From: Clostridiales bacterium
Lineage (GTDB): Bacteria; Bacillota; Clostridia; Peptostreptococcales; Anaerovoracaceae
Direction of reading: 5' to 3'
Length of the DNA stretch: 63,225 nt
Assembly (NCBI GenBank): GCA_028725765.1
Contig: JAQYRL010000049.1
Coordinates: 1 to 63,225 of the forward strand
Positions 18,234 to 28,875 of the stretch are shown here, in pieces. The first letter of the stretch is position 1. Each line of letters opens with the position of its first letter. Under the pieces are notes generated by a model. It saw only the letters and a list, made by a program, of their open reading frames with translations, had not been told where the DNA came from and searched no databases. Both the position numbers and the translations under genes were made by a program.

Positions 18234-21200
18234 ATGTATTTTAAAAGGCTTGAGATGCACGGATTTAAATCTTTTGCAGATCCAGTGGTTATAGAGTTTC
18301 ATGAGGGAATCACATGTGTTGTAGGACCCAATGGAAGTGGAAAAAGCAATATAAGTGACGCAATAAGATGGGTCCTTGGAGAACAAAGCCCCAAAACTTT
18401 ACGTGGCGGCAAAATGGAAGAAGTTATATTTGCAGGTTCAGCATCGCGTAAATTGAGGGGGATGGCAGAAGTAACCCTTGTTATTGATAATACTAATGGC
18501 ACCTTGGATATCGACTATTCTGAAGTCTCAATAACAAGACGGATGTATAGATCAGGTGAAAGTGAATATTTGATTAATAATGCTCCTTGCAGGCTCAGAG
18601 ATATTAGGGAACTCATTATGGACACCGGTATTGGTGTTGATGGATACTCCATAATTGGTCAAGGTAGGATTGCTGATATTGTGAGTAATAAGCCTGAAAG
18701 CAGGCGAGAAATTTTTGAAGAGGCTGCGGGCGTTGTTTCTTACAAAACAAGAAAACAAGATGCTGAGAGGCGTCTTGAAACTACGAATACAAATCTTTTG
18801 AGAGCAAATGACATTATAAATGAAATTGAATCAAGAATTGATGAACTTAGAGACGATAGTGAAAAAGCCAAGGAATATCTGTCCTTGAAATCCCAGTATG
18901 AATCTTCTGAAGTCAATGTAATTTTAAGAAATATAGAAAACATACAGGATAAGTCTGAAAAGATGGATGACGATATTTTTCGCTTGGGAAATGAAATAAC
19001 CGTCAAGAGCGCGGAGCGCGAAGAAGTTGAAAAGATATTGGAATCAGCAGAAAACGATATTAAGGAATTAAATGAAAAATCAGATTATACCAATAGAAAA
19101 CTTTTGCAAGTAATCCAAAGTATTAATGAACACGAGAATAAAAAGAAAATTCAATCACAAAAATATGAATTCTTATCTTCAGAAGAACTTAGGTTAAAAC
19201 AAGAAATTGAATCCTTTTCTGAGAAACTAAGCGTCCAGGAAAAACAATTTATGAATAGTAACAGCGAACTGAATCAGTTAATTCAGACAGTGCAAGCATC
19301 ACAAATTGAACTGGACAAGAGTATATCTGAGTATAATAAAGTTGACGATGATAAAAATCGCACCTCAATAGAAATTGATAATCTAAAAGAAAGAATTTTG
19401 AGACTCTCAAGAGATATTTCAAAGAGCGAAAATGAAAAAACTGAAATTTCCAGCATGAATTCTCTTTTGGAAAAGCGTTACAATGAAATTCTTGAAGAAT
19501 TAAGTCAAACAAAAGAAAATTATAACAAAATAAATCAAAAATTTTTAGACGAAGAATCTCGAGAACAAAACATTCAGAAGGAATCTGAGCTAATTCAAAC
19601 TGACTTATTAGCTAAACAAAAAAGTGTAGAAGAACAAATTGAAAAAATAAAAACTCAAGAAAATCAAATTTCTGCTGACAAGTTGAAGTCAGAACAACTT
19701 TTATCACGTAAAAAAACGATAGAGGAAATGGAAGCTAACTACGAGGGCTATAACTACGGCGTTAAATACATAATGAAGTCACGAGTAAATGGCATTCGAG
19801 GAGTTGTTGGAGAGCTTATGCTTGTTCCAGAAGGTCTTGAAGTTGCAATTGAAACTGCACTTGGAGGTAATTTACAGAATATTATCTGCGATTCTGACCG
19901 TGATGCAAAAATGTCCATAAACATTTTAAAACAAAATAATGCTGGACGACTCACCTTCCTGCCAATTTCAAGCATACGTGCCAATAATGCTGATGTACCT
20001 CCATCTGTAAAATTAGATAAAGATTTTATCGGAATTGCCTCAGACATGATTTCATATGATCATGAATATGATGAAATTTTTCGTTATCTTTTGGGTCGAA
20101 TCATTATTGTTGAAACCATGGATTCTGCCATAAGACTATCTAAGGGCATCAAAGGTGGATTTAGGATCGTAACCCGTGGCGGAGAGATTATCAATAGCAG
20201 CGGCGCAATTACAGGGGGGAGATATAAGAACAAGAGTGCAAATTTACTTTCAAGAAGAGGAGAAATTGTAAAACTTGAGAATGAAATAAGGCTTCTTTCT
20301 GAAGACATTAAATTAAATGAACAATCCCTGCATAATCTAAAGGTTTTTCTATCTGATACGAAAGATACAATCGAGGAAATGTCATCAAGGTTAAACAAGA
20401 ACAAAATTTTGTCTTCATCACTACAGTCAAAGTTATCCATGTATAAAGACTCAATGGAAAGTGTGTCTGTAAAAAAAGATAAGTTGGAGCAACAACTATA
20501 TAATATTAACGAAGATAGAAGCAGTTCATCAGCCATTTTTGAAAAACTTAATACAAGCGGAAAAGATCTGAATAACGAACTCATAAAATTAGAAAAAGAA
20601 CTTGAAAAGTTGATTGATACAAATAATGTAGTTGAATCAAACTTAAAAGCACTTAATGAGAAAAAATTATCAAAAACAATTGAACACAATAGTATTAAAT
20701 CTAAAATAGAAAATCTTGAAACTATAACAGAGCGAATAGAATCTGAAATTGAGAATCTGAAATCTGTTCTTATAACTCGTAATGACAGGCTTAACAGTAT
20801 AGTGTCAGAGAAACAAGACATAAGTGATGGTCATCTTTTGCCAGATATTTCAAAAATGGAAGAAGAAAGAATCGCTCTTGATGATGCACTTATATTAATT
20901 TCAAAAGAGAAAGATGACGTTGCTTCCAGACTTTCTAAGGCGACAAAAGAAATAACTTCCATAAGAGAGAGCATAGAGAAATTACAAAGCCAGAAAGTCC
21001 TTGAAGAAATTAAACTCGCCAAAAATCAGACTCAGATCGAAAATCTTACACAGAGACTTTGGGATGAGTTTGAAATGTCTATAGCACAGGCTACAGATAT
21101 GAAAGACCCGAACTTTGTTATGGCTACAGGTATCAAAATAGGACGTGAAACAAGAAAACGACTTAGAGAACTTGGCGATGTAAACATAGGTGCTATTAAA

Positions 21201-21776
21201 GAATATGAGGAAGTTAGCAAGCGATATGAATTTTTAAAAGAACAGAGAGAAGACATATTGGATGCAATGAATGAACTTAATTCAATCATTTCTGACATGA
21301 GTACTACGATAAAGAAAAAATTTAAAGCTAGTTTTAATCAAATCGTTACTAACTTTGAAGATATTTTTGTCGAATTATTTGGCGGAGGATATGCAGAATT
21401 AACATTGGAGAATGAGGATGATCCTTTAAATTCAGGTATAGAGATTGTCGCACAGCCTCCAGGCAAGAAACTGCAAAATATTAATTTAATGTCAGGTGGT
21501 GAAAAAACGATGACTGCCATCGCACTCATGTTTGCAGTGCTAAAAGCAAAGCCTACTCCGTTCTGCATACTTGACGAAGTTGAGGCAGCGCTCGATGACG
21601 GTAATATAGACAGATTCTCACAATCTTTAAAGAAGTTTGAGAACATACAATTTGTTCTTGTAACACATCAAAAAGCGACTATGGAACACGCCGATGTATT
21701 ATATGGAGTTACAATGGCAGAGCAGGGCGTTTCCAATTTATTGTCACTTAAACTGGGTGATAATATTGATCTTTAA
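18234..21776 (+). CDS. smc: Chromosome segregation protein SMC
   Basis: MYFKRLEMHGFKSFADP, GPNGSGKSNISDAIRWVLGEQS, long coiled coils, hinge, LMSGGEKTMTAIALMFA, FCILDEVEAALDD. Confidence 0.98.
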   Translation: MYFKRLEMHGFKSFADPVVIEFHEGITCVVGPNGSGKSNISDAIRWVLGEQSPKTLRGGKMEEVIFAGSASRKLRGMAEVTLVIDNTNGTLDIDYSEVSITRRMYRSGESEYLINNAPCRLRDIRELIMDTGIGVDGYSIIGQGRIADIVSNKPESRREIFEEAAGVVSYKTRKQDAERRLETTNTNLLRANDIINEIESRIDELRDDSEKAKEYLSLKSQYESSEVNVILRNIENIQDKSEKMDDDIFRLGNEITVKSAEREEVEKILESAENDIKELNEKSDYTNRKLLQVIQSINEHENKKKIQSQKYEFLSSEELRLKQEIESFSEKLSVQEKQFMNSNSELNQLIQTVQASQIELDKSISEYNKVDDDKNRTSIEIDNLKERILRLSRDISKSENEKTEISSMNSLLEKRYNEILEELSQTKENYNKINQKFLDEESREQNIQKESELIQTDLLAKQKSVEEQIEKIKTQENQISADKLKSEQLLSRKKTIEEMEANYEGYNYGVKYIMKSRVNGIRGVVGELMLVPEGLEVAIETALGGNLQNIICDSDRDAKMSINILKQNNAGRLTFLPISSIRANNADVPPSVKLDKDFIGIASDMISYDHEYDEIFRYLLGRIIIVETMDSAIRLSKGIKGGFRIVTRGGEIINSSGAITGGRYKNKSANLLSRRGEIVKLENEIRLLSEDIKLNEQSLHNLKVFLSDTKDTIEEMSSRLNKNKILSSSLQSKLSMYKDSMESVSVKKDKLEQQLYNINEDRSSSSAIFEKLNTSGKDLNNELIKLEKELEKLIDTNNVVESNLKALNEKKLSKTIEHNSIKSKIENLETITERIESEIENLKSVLITRNDRLNSIVSEKQDISDGHLLPDISKMEEERIALDDALILISKEKDDVASRLSKATKEITSIRESIEKLQSQKVLEEIKLAKNQTQIENLTQRLWDEFEMSIAQATDMKDPNFVMATGIKIGRETRKRLRELGDVNIGAIKEYEEVSKRYEFLKEQREDILDAMNELNSIISDMSTTIKKKFKASFNQIVTNFEDIFVELFGGGYAELTLENEDDPLNSGIEIVAQPPGKKLQNINLMSGGEKTMTAIALMFAVLKAKPTPFCILDEVEAALDDGNIDRFSQSLKKFENIQFVLVTHQKATMEHADVLYGVTMAEQGVSNLLSLKLGDNIDL

Positions 21777-21871
21777 AAAGTAAACTGGAGTTTGTATTAA
21801 TATATGACTAAGTATCACTACTAGATAGCATATATAACGAGTTAAATGTGATTAAAACGAAAGGAGTCTGA

Positions 21872-22771
21872 ATGGCATTATTTGGGGAGAAAAAAGGCTT
21901 TTTCAGCAAGATGAGCCAGAAAATCGCTGATACAATATTGATGAGGCCAGAAATCGATGAAGATCTTCTCGATGAACTTGAGGAAATCCTGATTACTAGC
22001 GATATGGGTATGAATACGACAATGAGAATAATGGAAGAACTTAGAAAAGATATTCGTGTTGGTAGATTATCACACCCTGAAGAAGTTAAAAATTCATTGT
22101 CAAATATAATTGCAAAACTTGTTGATAAGGGAGATAGGCATAAACTGTCTAACTCATATCCTCAGGTTATTTTGTTGATTGGTATTAATGGCGGCGGAAA
22201 GACCACTACGATTGCTAAACTTGCGTACCTGCTTCAAAGAGGGGGCAAAACTGTTTTGCTTGCTGCTGCAGACACATTCAGAGCTGCCGCATCGGCTCAA
22301 CTTGAGCACTGGGGAGATACTCTAGGCATCAAAACAATAACTCACGGTGAGGGCGCAGATCCTTCTGCAGTTATATATGACAGCATACAGGCCGCGAAAT
22401 CTCGTAATATCGATGTCCTCATTTGTGATACCGCTGGTAGATTGCAGAACAAGAAAAATCTCATGGCTGAACTTGAAAAAATGAACAAAATAATAGACAA
22501 GCAATATCCTGAGGCAACAAAAGAAACAATTTTAATATTAGATGCGACTACTGGTAAAAATGCTATTTCACAGGTTGAAGAATTTAAAGAAGTTACTGAT
22601 ATTACAGGCATTATTTTAACTAAAATGGACGGCACAGCAAAGGGTGGTATAGCCGTAACTATTGCTGATGAATATGACATGCCTATTAAGTTCCTTGGCG
22701 TCGGCGAAAAAAAAGAAGATTTAGAGCCGTTTAATGCAAAGGAGTTTGCAGAGGAGGTATTTGATGAGTAA
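21872..22771 (+). CDS. ftsY: Signal recognition particle receptor FtsY
   Basis: GINGGGKTTTIAKLA, DTFRAAASAQL, DTAGRLQNKKNLMAELEKM, TKMDGTAKGG. Confidence 0.97.
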   Translation: MALFGEKKGFFSKMSQKIADTILMRPEIDEDLLDELEEILITSDMGMNTTMRIMEELRKDIRVGRLSHPEEVKNSLSNIIAKLVDKGDRHKLSNSYPQVILLIGINGGGKTTTIAKLAYLLQRGGKTVLLAAADTFRAAASAQLEHWGDTLGIKTITHGEGADPSAVIYDSIQAAKSRNIDVLICDTAGRLQNKKNLMAELEKMNKIIDKQYPEATKETILILDATTGKNAISQVEEFKEVTDITGIILTKMDGTAKGGIAVTIADEYDMPIKFLGVGEKKEDLEPFNAKEFAEEVFDE

Positions 22772-24089
22772 GCCTGTGGTTGCAATAGTTGGCAGACCAA
22801 ATGTCGGTAAATCAACATTTTTTAATGCTCTCATGGGTAAGAGAATCGCGATAGTCGAGGATACTCCCGGTATTACAAGAGACAGGATATATGGAGAAAC
22901 ATCGTGGAATGGTATCGATTTTGCTATGATTGATACAGGAGGTATTGAGCCAAGTTCAGAAGATGTGATTTTATCTCAGATGAGAGAACAAGCCCAGACT
23001 GCAATGGATACGGCAAATGTAATCGTATTCATGGTTGATGGAAAGGCCGGAGCAACGGCAGCTGATATTGAAGTTGCTGATATGCTCAGGAGAACTGGGA
23101 AAGAAGTAATTCTTCTGGTGAATAAAATTGATACACCGACAAAACTTCCCGACAATTTCTATGATTTTTATGAACTTGGCATTGGGGAACCAATCCCTGT
23201 TTCGTCAGCTAATATGTTAAATTTGGGAGATGTCCTAGATTTGATAGTTGAAAAATTTCCAAAATACTCAGAGTCTGAGGATGAGGAAACTACAGCTGTC
23301 GCAGTTATTGGAAAACCAAATGTCGGCAAATCATCACTTATTAACACATTGTTAAATGAGGATAGAGTAATCGTCTCAAACATAGCAGGAACGACCAGAG
23401 ATTCGATTGATACACCTTTTAAGTGGCATGGCAGTGACTATACGCTCATAGATACGGCTGGTATCAGAAGGCAGAGTCGTATTAATGAATATGTTGAGAA
23501 ATATAGCGTAATCAGAGCTATTGCTGCTATTGAAAGATCAGATGTATGTCTTTTGATGATAGATGCAACTGAGGGTGTTACAGAGCAGGATAAGAAAATA
23601 GCTGGTATAGCACATGAAGCTGGAAAAGGTGTTATAATAGTTGTGAACAAATGGGATCTTGTTGCAAAAGAAACCAATACAATGAGCCTTTTTAAGCGCA
23701 AGATTCAAAGTGAATTGACTTTTATGAGTTATGCACCTATTTTGTTTATTTCGGTTGTTGAAAGACAGAGGTTAAATTCAGTTATGCCAACTGTGGAAAT
23801 GGTTGCACAAAAACGAGCTATGAGGATACCTACGGGTCAGCTCAATAGTTTGGTTGTTGAAGCTACAATGATGAAACAACCACCATCGGATAAGGGAAAG
23901 CGTTTAAAAATATACTATGTTACCCAAGTTGGGGTAAAACCGCCACTTTTCTCTTTCCAAGTCAACAATAGAGAATTAATGCACTTTTCGTATTCTAGAT
24001 ACATAGAAAATCGAATCAGAGAAAATTATGGGTTTGAAGGGACCTCAATTAAATTTGTGTTTAGAGACAAGGGAGATAAGGAAGAATGA
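22764..24089 (+). CDS. der: Ribosome biogenesis GTPase Der (EngA)
   Basis: Two tandem GTPase domains (GRPNVGKSTFFN; GKPNVGKSSLIN); start ATG 22764 overlapping ftsY stop. Confidence 0.97.
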   Translation: MSKPVVAIVGRPNVGKSTFFNALMGKRIAIVEDTPGITRDRIYGETSWNGIDFAMIDTGGIEPSSEDVILSQMREQAQTAMDTANVIVFMVDGKAGATAADIEVADMLRRTGKEVILLVNKIDTPTKLPDNFYDFYELGIGEPIPVSSANMLNLGDVLDLIVEKFPKYSESEDEETTAVAVIGKPNVGKSSLINTLLNEDRVIVSNIAGTTRDSIDTPFKWHGSDYTLIDTAGIRRQSRINEYVEKYSVIRAIAAIERSDVCLLMIDATEGVTEQDKKIAGIAHEAGKGVIIVVNKWDLVAKETNTMSLFKRKIQSELTFMSYAPILFISVVERQRLNSVMPTVEMVAQKRAMRIPTGQLNSLVVEATMMKQPPSDKGKRLKIYYVTQVGVKPPLFSFQVNNRELMHFSYSRYIENRIRENYGFEGTSIKFVFRDKGDKEE

Positions 24090-24655
24090 GTTTTGCTTTG
24101 ACTATAATTATTGCATATGCACTTGGTAGCATCTCTCCTTCTATAATCATGGGAAAACTTGCGGGTATTGACATCAAAAAAGAGGGGAGTGGCAATGCAG
24201 GTGCAACCAATACTCTGCGTGTGCTTGGGAAAAAAGCGGCAATAATTACTCTTTTGGCCGATATTTCAAAGGGTGCAATCGCTGTGTTTTTAGCGGAAAG
24301 TTTTTACGGAGATATGCACTCATATATTGCATGTATTTTTGTGATTTTAGGTCACATATTTCCTATATGGTATAATTTTAGAGGCGGAAAAGGTGTGGCA
24401 GTATCTTTTGGCGCTCTACTAGCTGTAAATCCACTAATTGCATTTTCTTCGTTGCTTGTTGTCATTGGTTTTGTTTTAATATTTAGAATGGTGTCGCTGG
24501 GCTCAATAATGGCTGCAGTTTCTGCACCTATTTTTTCTTATTTCTTTGAGCCTGACTTTGTGCCATATGTCATATTCCCCGCAATTCTAATAATTTATAT
24601 GCATAGGAGTAACATAAGTCGAATCATTAATGGACAGGAGAATAAATTATGGTAA
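24086..24655 (+). CDS. plsY: Glycerol-3-phosphate acyltransferase PlsY
   Basis: GSGNAGATNTLRVLGKKAA, FRGGKGVAVSFGALL. Confidence 0.96.
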   Translation: MSFALTIIIAYALGSISPSIIMGKLAGIDIKKEGSGNAGATNTLRVLGKKAAIITLLADISKGAIAVFLAESFYGDMHSYIACIFVILGHIFPIWYNFRGGKGVAVSFGALLAVNPLIAFSSLLVVIGFVLIFRMVSLGSIMAAVSAPIFSYFFEPDFVPYVIFPAILIIYMHRSNISRIINGQENKLW

Positions 24656-25644
24656 TCGGTATAGTAGGTGCCGGTAGCTGGGGTACCGCACTGGCACAAA
24701 CATTCGCCTGCAACGGCCACAAAGTTTACTTATATGCGAGAAGGAGTGAACATCGCGAAGAACTGGAGATAACCAGAGAAAACAAAAAATATCTTCCAGG
24801 TGTTAATCTTGTTGAAACCATTATAATTTCAAAATCACTTGCCGAGACAGTTCTTGATAGAGATATGATATTAATGGCTGTGCCCACTCAGACTTTTAGA
24901 AGCGTTTACGAGGAAGTTTCTAATATTCTCATTAAGTATAATGAGAATCCTGTTATTTTGAATGTCGCCAAAGGTATCGAAAAGAAATCACATCTATTAT
25001 TATCTGAAGTTGCTAAGCAGGTAAGATCCGATAGCCGTTATGCTGTTCTTTCGGGCCCTTCGCATGCTGAAGAAGTCGGAAGATTTAAACCAACGACAGT
25101 TGCAATTGCTTCAAGTGATATCAATTTGTCGAAGGAACTTCAGAGGGAACTGATGACAAGTAGATTCAGAATATATGCAAATGATGATTTGAAGGGTGTA
25201 GAACTTGGAGGAGCACTAAAGAATATAATTGCACTTGGCGCGGGTATATCTGACGGTATTGGCTTCGGAGATAACGCAAGAGCTGCGCTCATGACAAGGG
25301 GGCTTGTCGAAATGACAAGAATTGGAACCGCAATGGGAGCTAAGCGTGAGACTTTTTCTGGGCTTACAGGGCTTGGAGATTTGATTGTAACCTGTGACAG
25401 TAAGCATTCCAGGAATAGAAGATGCGGCATACTTATTGGTGAAGGTATGAAAGTCTCTGACGCTATTAAAGAAGTTGGAATGGTTGTAGAAGGAATTACA
25501 ACTACGGAGGCTACCTATGAACTTGCAGGCAAACTCAATGTGGATATGCCTATTACGGAAACAATATATAAAGTTATAGAAGGTAAAATAAATGCTCTTG
25601 AAGCTGTCGATATCCTAATGGGTAGAGATGGAAAGGTAGAATGA
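24649..25644 (+). CDS. gpsA: Glycerol-3-phosphate dehydrogenase [NAD(P)+]
   Basis: GAGSWGTALAQTF, LSGPSHAEEV, LGGALKNIIALGAGI. Confidence 0.97.
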   Translation: MVIGIVGAGSWGTALAQTFACNGHKVYLYARRSEHREELEITRENKKYLPGVNLVETIIISKSLAETVLDRDMILMAVPTQTFRSVYEEVSNILIKYNENPVILNVAKGIEKKSHLLLSEVAKQVRSDSRYAVLSGPSHAEEVGRFKPTTVAIASSDINLSKELQRELMTSRFRIYANDDLKGVELGGALKNIIALGAGISDGIGFGDNARAALMTRGLVEMTRIGTAMGAKRETFSGLTGLGDLIVTCDSKHSRNRRCGILIGEGMKVSDAIKEVGMVVEGITTTEATYELAGKLNVDMPITETIYKVIEGKINALEAVDILMGRDGKVE

Positions 25645-27020
25645 AGAATATTTTTGTAGAAGAATTTGTAAATGATAACGGCAGACAGCCTACGGTTTCT
25701 ATAACCACTTTCGGATGTCAAATGAATGAACACGACTCAGAAATACTAATGGGTCTGCTGTCTGAAAGAGGATATAAACAGACTGAGGATAGGAAAATTG
25801 CTGATGTAGCGATATTAAATACGTGCAGTGTGCGAGAAAATGCAGACAAGAGGTTTTTTGGCACCCTTGGGCAGCTAAAAAAAATCAAAGAAAAGAATCC
25901 ATCTTTTGTAACCTGTGTATGTGGATGCATGATGCAACAGCAACATATAATAGACAAATTAAAATCGAGTTATCCCTGGGTTGATGTCATCGTTGGAACG
26001 CATAATATAGATAAACTTCCTAATCTTTTGGATAATTTGATAGATGAAAAGAAAAGACAGATCGAAATATTGCCGGAGGCTAAGGAAATTATAGAGGATC
26101 TTCCATCTGAGAGGCTTTTTAAGCACAAAGCACTTGTCAATATAATGTTCGGTTGTAATAATTTCTGCACATACTGCATAGTGCCATATACGAGGGGACG
26201 AGAGAGAAGTAGGAATCCGAAAAATATTTTGAAGGAAATAGAAAAACTTGTCTCTGGCGGTGTTGTTGAAGTAATGCTCCTCGGACAAAATGTAAACTCG
26301 TACAGGGGAGAATGCGATGGCGAAGTTTGGAAGTTCCCAAGGCTTTTAGAAGAGATAAACAAAATAGAGGGTCTGCAGCGAATCAGATTTATGACATCTC
26401 ATCCAAAGGATATGTCAGACAATCTTATCAAAGCATATGGAAAGTTAGATAAATTATCCAAATATGTGCATCTTCCTGTTCAATCTGGGAGCAATAATGT
26501 GCTTAAGAAGATGAATAGAAGATATAAAGTTGAGGATTATATCACGTTGATAAATAAACTTAGAACAGAAGTGCCTGAAATTACTATATCAACAGATATA
26601 ATCGTAGGATTTCCAGGTGAAACAGAGGATGATTTTTTGGAAACTCTGAAACTTGTTGAATCAGTGAGATATGACTCTGCATTTACATTCCTTTATTCAG
26701 TGAGAAAAGATACACCTGCTGAGAAATTTAAGGACCAGGTTGATGAAGAGATTAAACACGAGAGGTTTAACAGGCTTGTAGAACTTGTCAATAATATTAG
26801 TGCGGAAAAAAATTCTGAATATGTTGGGAATGTCTATAAGGTACTTGTTGACGGGTACAGCAAGACGGATGCAACTGTTTTGTCGGGAAGAACGGATGGA
26901 TTTAAGTTAGTAAACTTTCGAGTAGATTCTGACGCAAGTGATTTGATTGGAAAGATTGTCGATGTGAAGATAACTAATGCCAAAACATTCAGTCTTGAAG
27001 GAGAATTATTTCTTGGATAG
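25641..27020 (+). CDS. miaB: tRNA-2-methylthio-N6-dimethylallyladenosine synthase
   Basis: FGCQMNEHDSE, NTCSVRENAD, radical SAM GCNNFCTYCIVPYTRGRERSR, TRAM domain. Confidence 0.96.
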   Translation: MKNIFVEEFVNDNGRQPTVSITTFGCQMNEHDSEILMGLLSERGYKQTEDRKIADVAILNTCSVRENADKRFFGTLGQLKKIKEKNPSFVTCVCGCMMQQQHIIDKLKSSYPWVDVIVGTHNIDKLPNLLDNLIDEKKRQIEILPEAKEIIEDLPSERLFKHKALVNIMFGCNNFCTYCIVPYTRGRERSRNPKNILKEIEKLVSGGVVEVMLLGQNVNSYRGECDGEVWKFPRLLEEINKIEGLQRIRFMTSHPKDMSDNLIKAYGKLDKLSKYVHLPVQSGSNNVLKKMNRRYKVEDYITLINKLRTEVPEITISTDIIVGFPGETEDDFLETLKLVESVRYDSAFTFLYSVRKDTPAEKFKDQVDEEIKHERFNRLVELVNNISAEKNSEYVGNVYKVLVDGYSKTDATVLSGRTDGFKLVNFRVDSDASDLIGKIVDVKITNAKTFSLEGELFLG

Positions 27021-28164
27021 ATACGTTGTTAAAAATGGGGAGAAACTTAGAACGGGTTATACGACCGGAACCACTGCGACTGTTGCTGCTGTTGCTGCTG
27101 CGAAGATGCTTCTCACAGGTGAGGCGATACATGAGGCAAGAGTGAGTCTTCCGCTGGGCGATGAGGCTATGCTCGAGGTGAAGAGTTGCAGGATACATGA
27201 TGATGCTTGCACGGCCGTTGTTTTAAAAGACGGTGGAGATGATCCTGACATAACTCACGGCACTGAGATAAATGCAACTATTAGACTAATTTCAGACGGT
27301 ATTGAGATTAAGGGTGGACGGGGTGTAGGTACTGTTACTACTGAAGGCATGCGATGTGCAAAGGGTGAAGCTGCCATTAATCCAGTTCCACGTAAGATGA
27401 TTAGAGAAAATCTTAATAATTTAGCTACGGAGTTGGAATATGAGGGAGGTTTTTCTGTCACAATAAGCGTTCCCCAGGGTGAAGATCTAGCAAAACAGAC
27501 ATACAATCCTAGACTAGGGATAGTGGGAGGTATTTCTATTCTTGGAACAACTGGTATTGTTTGGCCAATGAGTGAGAAGGCTTTGATAGATACCATCAAG
27601 GTAGAACTTGACAGAAAGTATGCTGACAATCCAGAGTATGTGATTATTTCTCCAGGAAATTATGGCCAAGATTATTGTCAGAATAATTTGGGTATAGATA
27701 TAAACTATGCAGTTAAGATTAGTAATTTTTTAGGTGACTCTCTGGACTACATAGCCTATAAAGGTTTCAAGAAGGTGCTCCTAGTGGGGCATACGGGTAA
27801 GCTTGTAAAAGTTGCGGGAGGTATAATGAATACTCATTCCTCATACGGCGACTGCAGGATGGAAATTATAAGTGCCTACTCAGCTTTGTTAGGCGCAGAT
27901 AGTGAAACCGTTGATAATATTTTGAACTGTGTGACGACAGATCAGGCAATGGATATTATCAAAGAAAAAGAGTATTATTCTTCATTAAAGAAAAAATTAG
28001 CGGAAAGAGTGAAATATCATATGGACTTTCGTCTCAAAGGCAAGACAGAAATAGAATTTATCATGTTCACTACTGATAAGATGCATACGATGGAAAGCTC
28101 AAATTTCAAAACTTTATTGGAAAGTTTTAAGACTGAAACTAGTTGCGAGAAGGAAGGGAGATAG
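27013..28164 (+). CDS. cbiD: Cobalt-precorrin-5B C1-methyltransferase
   Basis: LRTGYTTGTTATVAAVAAAKMLL; likely TTG start at 27013 with AAGGAG at 26998-27003, overlapping miaB stop. Confidence 0.93.
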   Translation: MDRYVVKNGEKLRTGYTTGTTATVAAVAAAKMLLTGEAIHEARVSLPLGDEAMLEVKSCRIHDDACTAVVLKDGGDDPDITHGTEINATIRLISDGIEIKGGRGVGTVTTEGMRCAKGEAAINPVPRKMIRENLNNLATELEYEGGFSVTISVPQGEDLAKQTYNPRLGIVGGISILGTTGIVWPMSEKALIDTIKVELDRKYADNPEYVIISPGNYGQDYCQNNLGIDINYAVKISNFLGDSLDYIAYKGFKKVLLVGHTGKLVKVAGGIMNTHSSYGDCRMEIISAYSALLGADSETVDNILNCVTTDQAMDIIKEKEYYSSLKKKLAERVKYHMDFRLKGKTEIEFIMFTTDKMHTMESSNFKTLLESFKTETSCEKEGR

Positions 28165-28167
28165 ATA

Positions 28168-28875
28168 TTGGAAAAAGGAAGGTTTTTTGCCGTAGGCGTA
28201 GGTCCGGGAGATCCGGATTTGATGACGGTAAAGGCAATTAAAACTATCGAAAATGCTGATGTTATAGTAGTTCCAACTACTGAAACCGGCAATAATACAG
28301 CGATGAAAATTGCGGAGGATTATGTCAAGGATAAAGCTGTAGTTTCATGTCATATGCCCATGTCAAAAAAATTGGCTACACATAACTGGGAAGAGATAGA
28401 AAACTACCACAATGAATCTGCTGATATAATTTGCAAACTTCTTGATGAAGGCAAGGATGTCACATTTTTAACCTTGGGAGATCCTACCGTTTATAGCACT
28501 GTTATGTATGTTCATAGGATATTAGACAAAAGAGGTTACCATACAGAGATTGTACCTGGTATTACCTCATTTTGTGCTGCCGCTGCAAGGCTTAATGTCA
28601 GTCTCTGCGAGAAGGATGAGATGTTGCATATTATCCCGGCTACATTTACAGACCTAGACAAAATTGAGGAATATGAAGGAACTAAGGTTCTAATGAAATC
28701 TGGCAGAACAATTATGAATGTCAAGGAAAAATTGTCAGAGGAAGGTGCGATGATGGTTGAAAAAGCTACAATGCCTGATGAAAAGATTTATAAGGATTTA
28801 AATGATTTAAAAGAACCAAGTTCGTATTTTTCTTTAGTTGTTTTGCATTCAAAAGAAAGGCAGGCTAAGAAATGA
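28168..28875 (+). CDS. cbiL: Cobalt-factor II / precorrin-2 C20-methyltransferase
   Basis: FAVGVGPGDPDLMTVKAI, FLTLGDPTVYSTVMYV, tetrapyrrole methylase fold; TTG start. Confidence 0.92.
   Translation: MEKGRFFAVGVGPGDPDLMTVKAIKTIENADVIVVPTTETGNNTAMKIAEDYVKDKAVVSCHMPMSKKLATHNWEEIENYHNESADIICKLLDEGKDVTFLTLGDPTVYSTVMYVHRILDKRGYHTEIVPGITSFCAAAARLNVSLCEKDEMLHIIPATFTDLDKIEEYEGTKVLMKSGRTIMNVKEKLSEEGAMMVEKATMPDEKIYKDLNDLKEPSSYFSLVVLHSKERQAKK

Noticed and set aside
20084-20821. 245-aa minus-strand ORF opposite smc
   Set aside because: Ser/Leu-rich composition is typical of the antisense of coiled-coil coding DNA; no start context or family resemblance.
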